A stretch of DNA of 64,000 bases from SIG603 sp963589785 (lineage in GTDB: Bacteria > Bacillota > Clostridia > Oscillospirales > Acutalibacteraceae), in the NCBI GenBank assembly GCA_963589785.1, contig CAVAMJ010000002.1:124001-188000 (forward strand), given 5' to 3'. Positions 63,145-64,000 of the stretch are shown here, one piece after another. The notes beneath the pieces are model-generated. The model searched no databases, was not told the DNA's origin, and worked only from the letters and a program-made list of their open reading frames with translations. Each line of letters opens with the position of its first letter. Position 1 is the first letter of the stretch. The position numbers and the translations under genes were made by a program.

Positions 63145-64000
63145 TGAAAAACAAACAACTTTGGGAAGGCAGTTTAAAAAGAAAGAAAAGATATACCTTA
63201 ACTTGCCTAATTCTCCTATTTCTTGTGCTCGCACTCGCCTCATTTATGATGATTTACGGCAACACCGTTTATTCTCCTAAAGAAATATTCGAGATTTTAA
63301 GAGGAAGCGAAACAAAGGGTGCGGCATTCACAATCAAAACCCTTAGACTTCCAAGAATGCTTGCGGCGATTTTCTGCGGAGCGGCATTCGGCTTAGCGGG
63401 AAACACTTTCCAGAAACTGCTCGGAAATCCCCTTGCAAGCCCCGATATAATCGGAGTCACCTCAGGCGCAAGCGTTGCCGCCGTCTTTGCTATTCTCGTG
63501 CTAAAATTAAGCGGAAATATAGTTTCGTTATTAGCCGTGGCATCGGGACTTATCGTTTCAGCCGCAATCTATTTTCTCTCTCACTCGGACGGATTTTCTA
63601 ACGGCAAGCTAATCTTGACGGGTATCGGCATGCAGGCTTTTCTGAATGCTCTGATCTCTTGGATGCTCTTAAAGGCATCGGAATATGACGTGGCAAGCGC
63701 ACTTCGCTGGCTCAGCGGCAGTCTCAACAGTGTATCTATGAGCGATATTCCAAGGCTGATAATCGTAGTTAGTCTTTCGGTTTTTGCGATTTTCCTTTTA
63801 AATAAGCACATGGAAATATTACAGCTGGGCGAGGCTCACGCAAAAATGCTCGGTCTTAGAATAAACCTCGTTCGCCTTGCACTCATTTTGTGTGCACTGC
63901 TCCTCATTGCCTTTGCCGTCAGCGTGACGGGGCCTATCGCCTCTGTCGCATTCTTAGCGGGGCCCATTGCCGCAAGAATATCGGGAGGCGGAAAAAGCAA
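63141..64000 (+). CDS. FecCD-family siderophore permease 2 (3' end beyond window)
   Basis: About 286 residues visible. LRLPRMLAAIFCGAAFGLAG, FQKLLGNPLASPDIIGVTSG and VSVTGPIASVAFLAGPIAARI identify the family. It overlaps permease 1 by ATGA. The ATPase gene is expected just beyond the right edge. Confidence 0.94.
   Translation, partial: MMKNKQLWEGSLKRKKRYTLTCLILLFLVLALASFMMIYGNTVYSPKEIFEILRGSETKGAAFTIKTLRLPRMLAAIFCGAAFGLAGNTFQKLLGNPLASPDIIGVTSGASVAAVFAILVLKLSGNIVSLLAVASGLIVSAAIYFLSHSDGFSNGKLILTGIGMQAFLNALISWMLLKASEYDVASALRWLSGSLNSVSMSDIPRLIIVVSLSVFAIFLLNKHMEILQLGEAHAKMLGLRINLVRLALILCALLLIAFAVSVTGPIASVAFLAGPIAARISGGGKS

Overview
The window looks like chromosomal DNA of a low-to-moderate G+C anaerobic Firmicute, most likely a gut or rumen Clostridia of the Oscillospiraceae/Ruminococcus type. 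This is inferred from gene content: type III glutamine synthetase, AddAB rather than RecBCD, TrmFO, a pair of glycyl-radical enzyme genes, beta-mannosidase, a clostripain-type peptidase, strong Shine-Dalgarno sites and an L20-type infC leader. No rRNA, tRNA, CRISPR array or complete insertion sequence was seen. TGA is used as an ordinary stop codon.

Layout. 1-9.5 kb (minus): infC-rpmI-rplT behind an L20-type leader, a TrmH-family methylase, dprA broken by one in-frame TGA, topA, trmFO, plsX, rnc and an Elp3-like radical SAM gene that appears to start at ATT. 9.5-19.2 kb (minus): beta-mannosidase and an operon of a small unknown protein, addB and addA. 19.5-24.5 kb: a malate module, with a 2-hydroxycarboxylate transporter and malic enzyme divergent from a CitA/DcuS-type sensor kinase and its regulator. 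24.7-32.2 kb (minus): an unassigned glycyl-radical enzyme cluster (MFS carrier, glycyl-radical enzyme, small activase, pyrroline-5-carboxylate-reductase-like protein, TIM-barrel isomerase) with a LysR regulator beyond a terminator. 32.2-36.1 kb: an atypical BCCT carrier lying between two repeat-rich 1.1-kb intergenic regions.

36.1-43.1 kb (minus): pyrG, a single open frame fusing CarB to DapF, and carA. 43.1-47.5 kb: a degenerate glutamine-synthetase-like protein co-transcribed with an ANTAR RNA-binding regulator whose receiver lacks the phospho-acceptor Asp, divergent from a type III glutamine synthetase. 47.8-51 kb: a small HTH regulator, GNAT, amidohydrolase and aminotransferase. 51.2-55.5 kb (minus): YbaN-YgbA-CydDC-like operon. 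55.6-60.8 kb: asnS, a membrane-anchored C11 peptidase and an isolated phage/plasmid-style replication HTH gene. 61 kb to the end (plus): an iron-siderophore ABC importer behind a DtxR-like box.

The best candidates for undescribed biology are the glycyl-radical cluster, whose active-site positions do not match trans-4-hydroxyproline dehydratase despite the ProC-like neighbour; the pseudo-glutamine-synthetase/ANTAR pair; the CarB-DapF fusion; and the families of hairpin repeats around the BCCT gene, whose stems differ between copies in a compensatory way.
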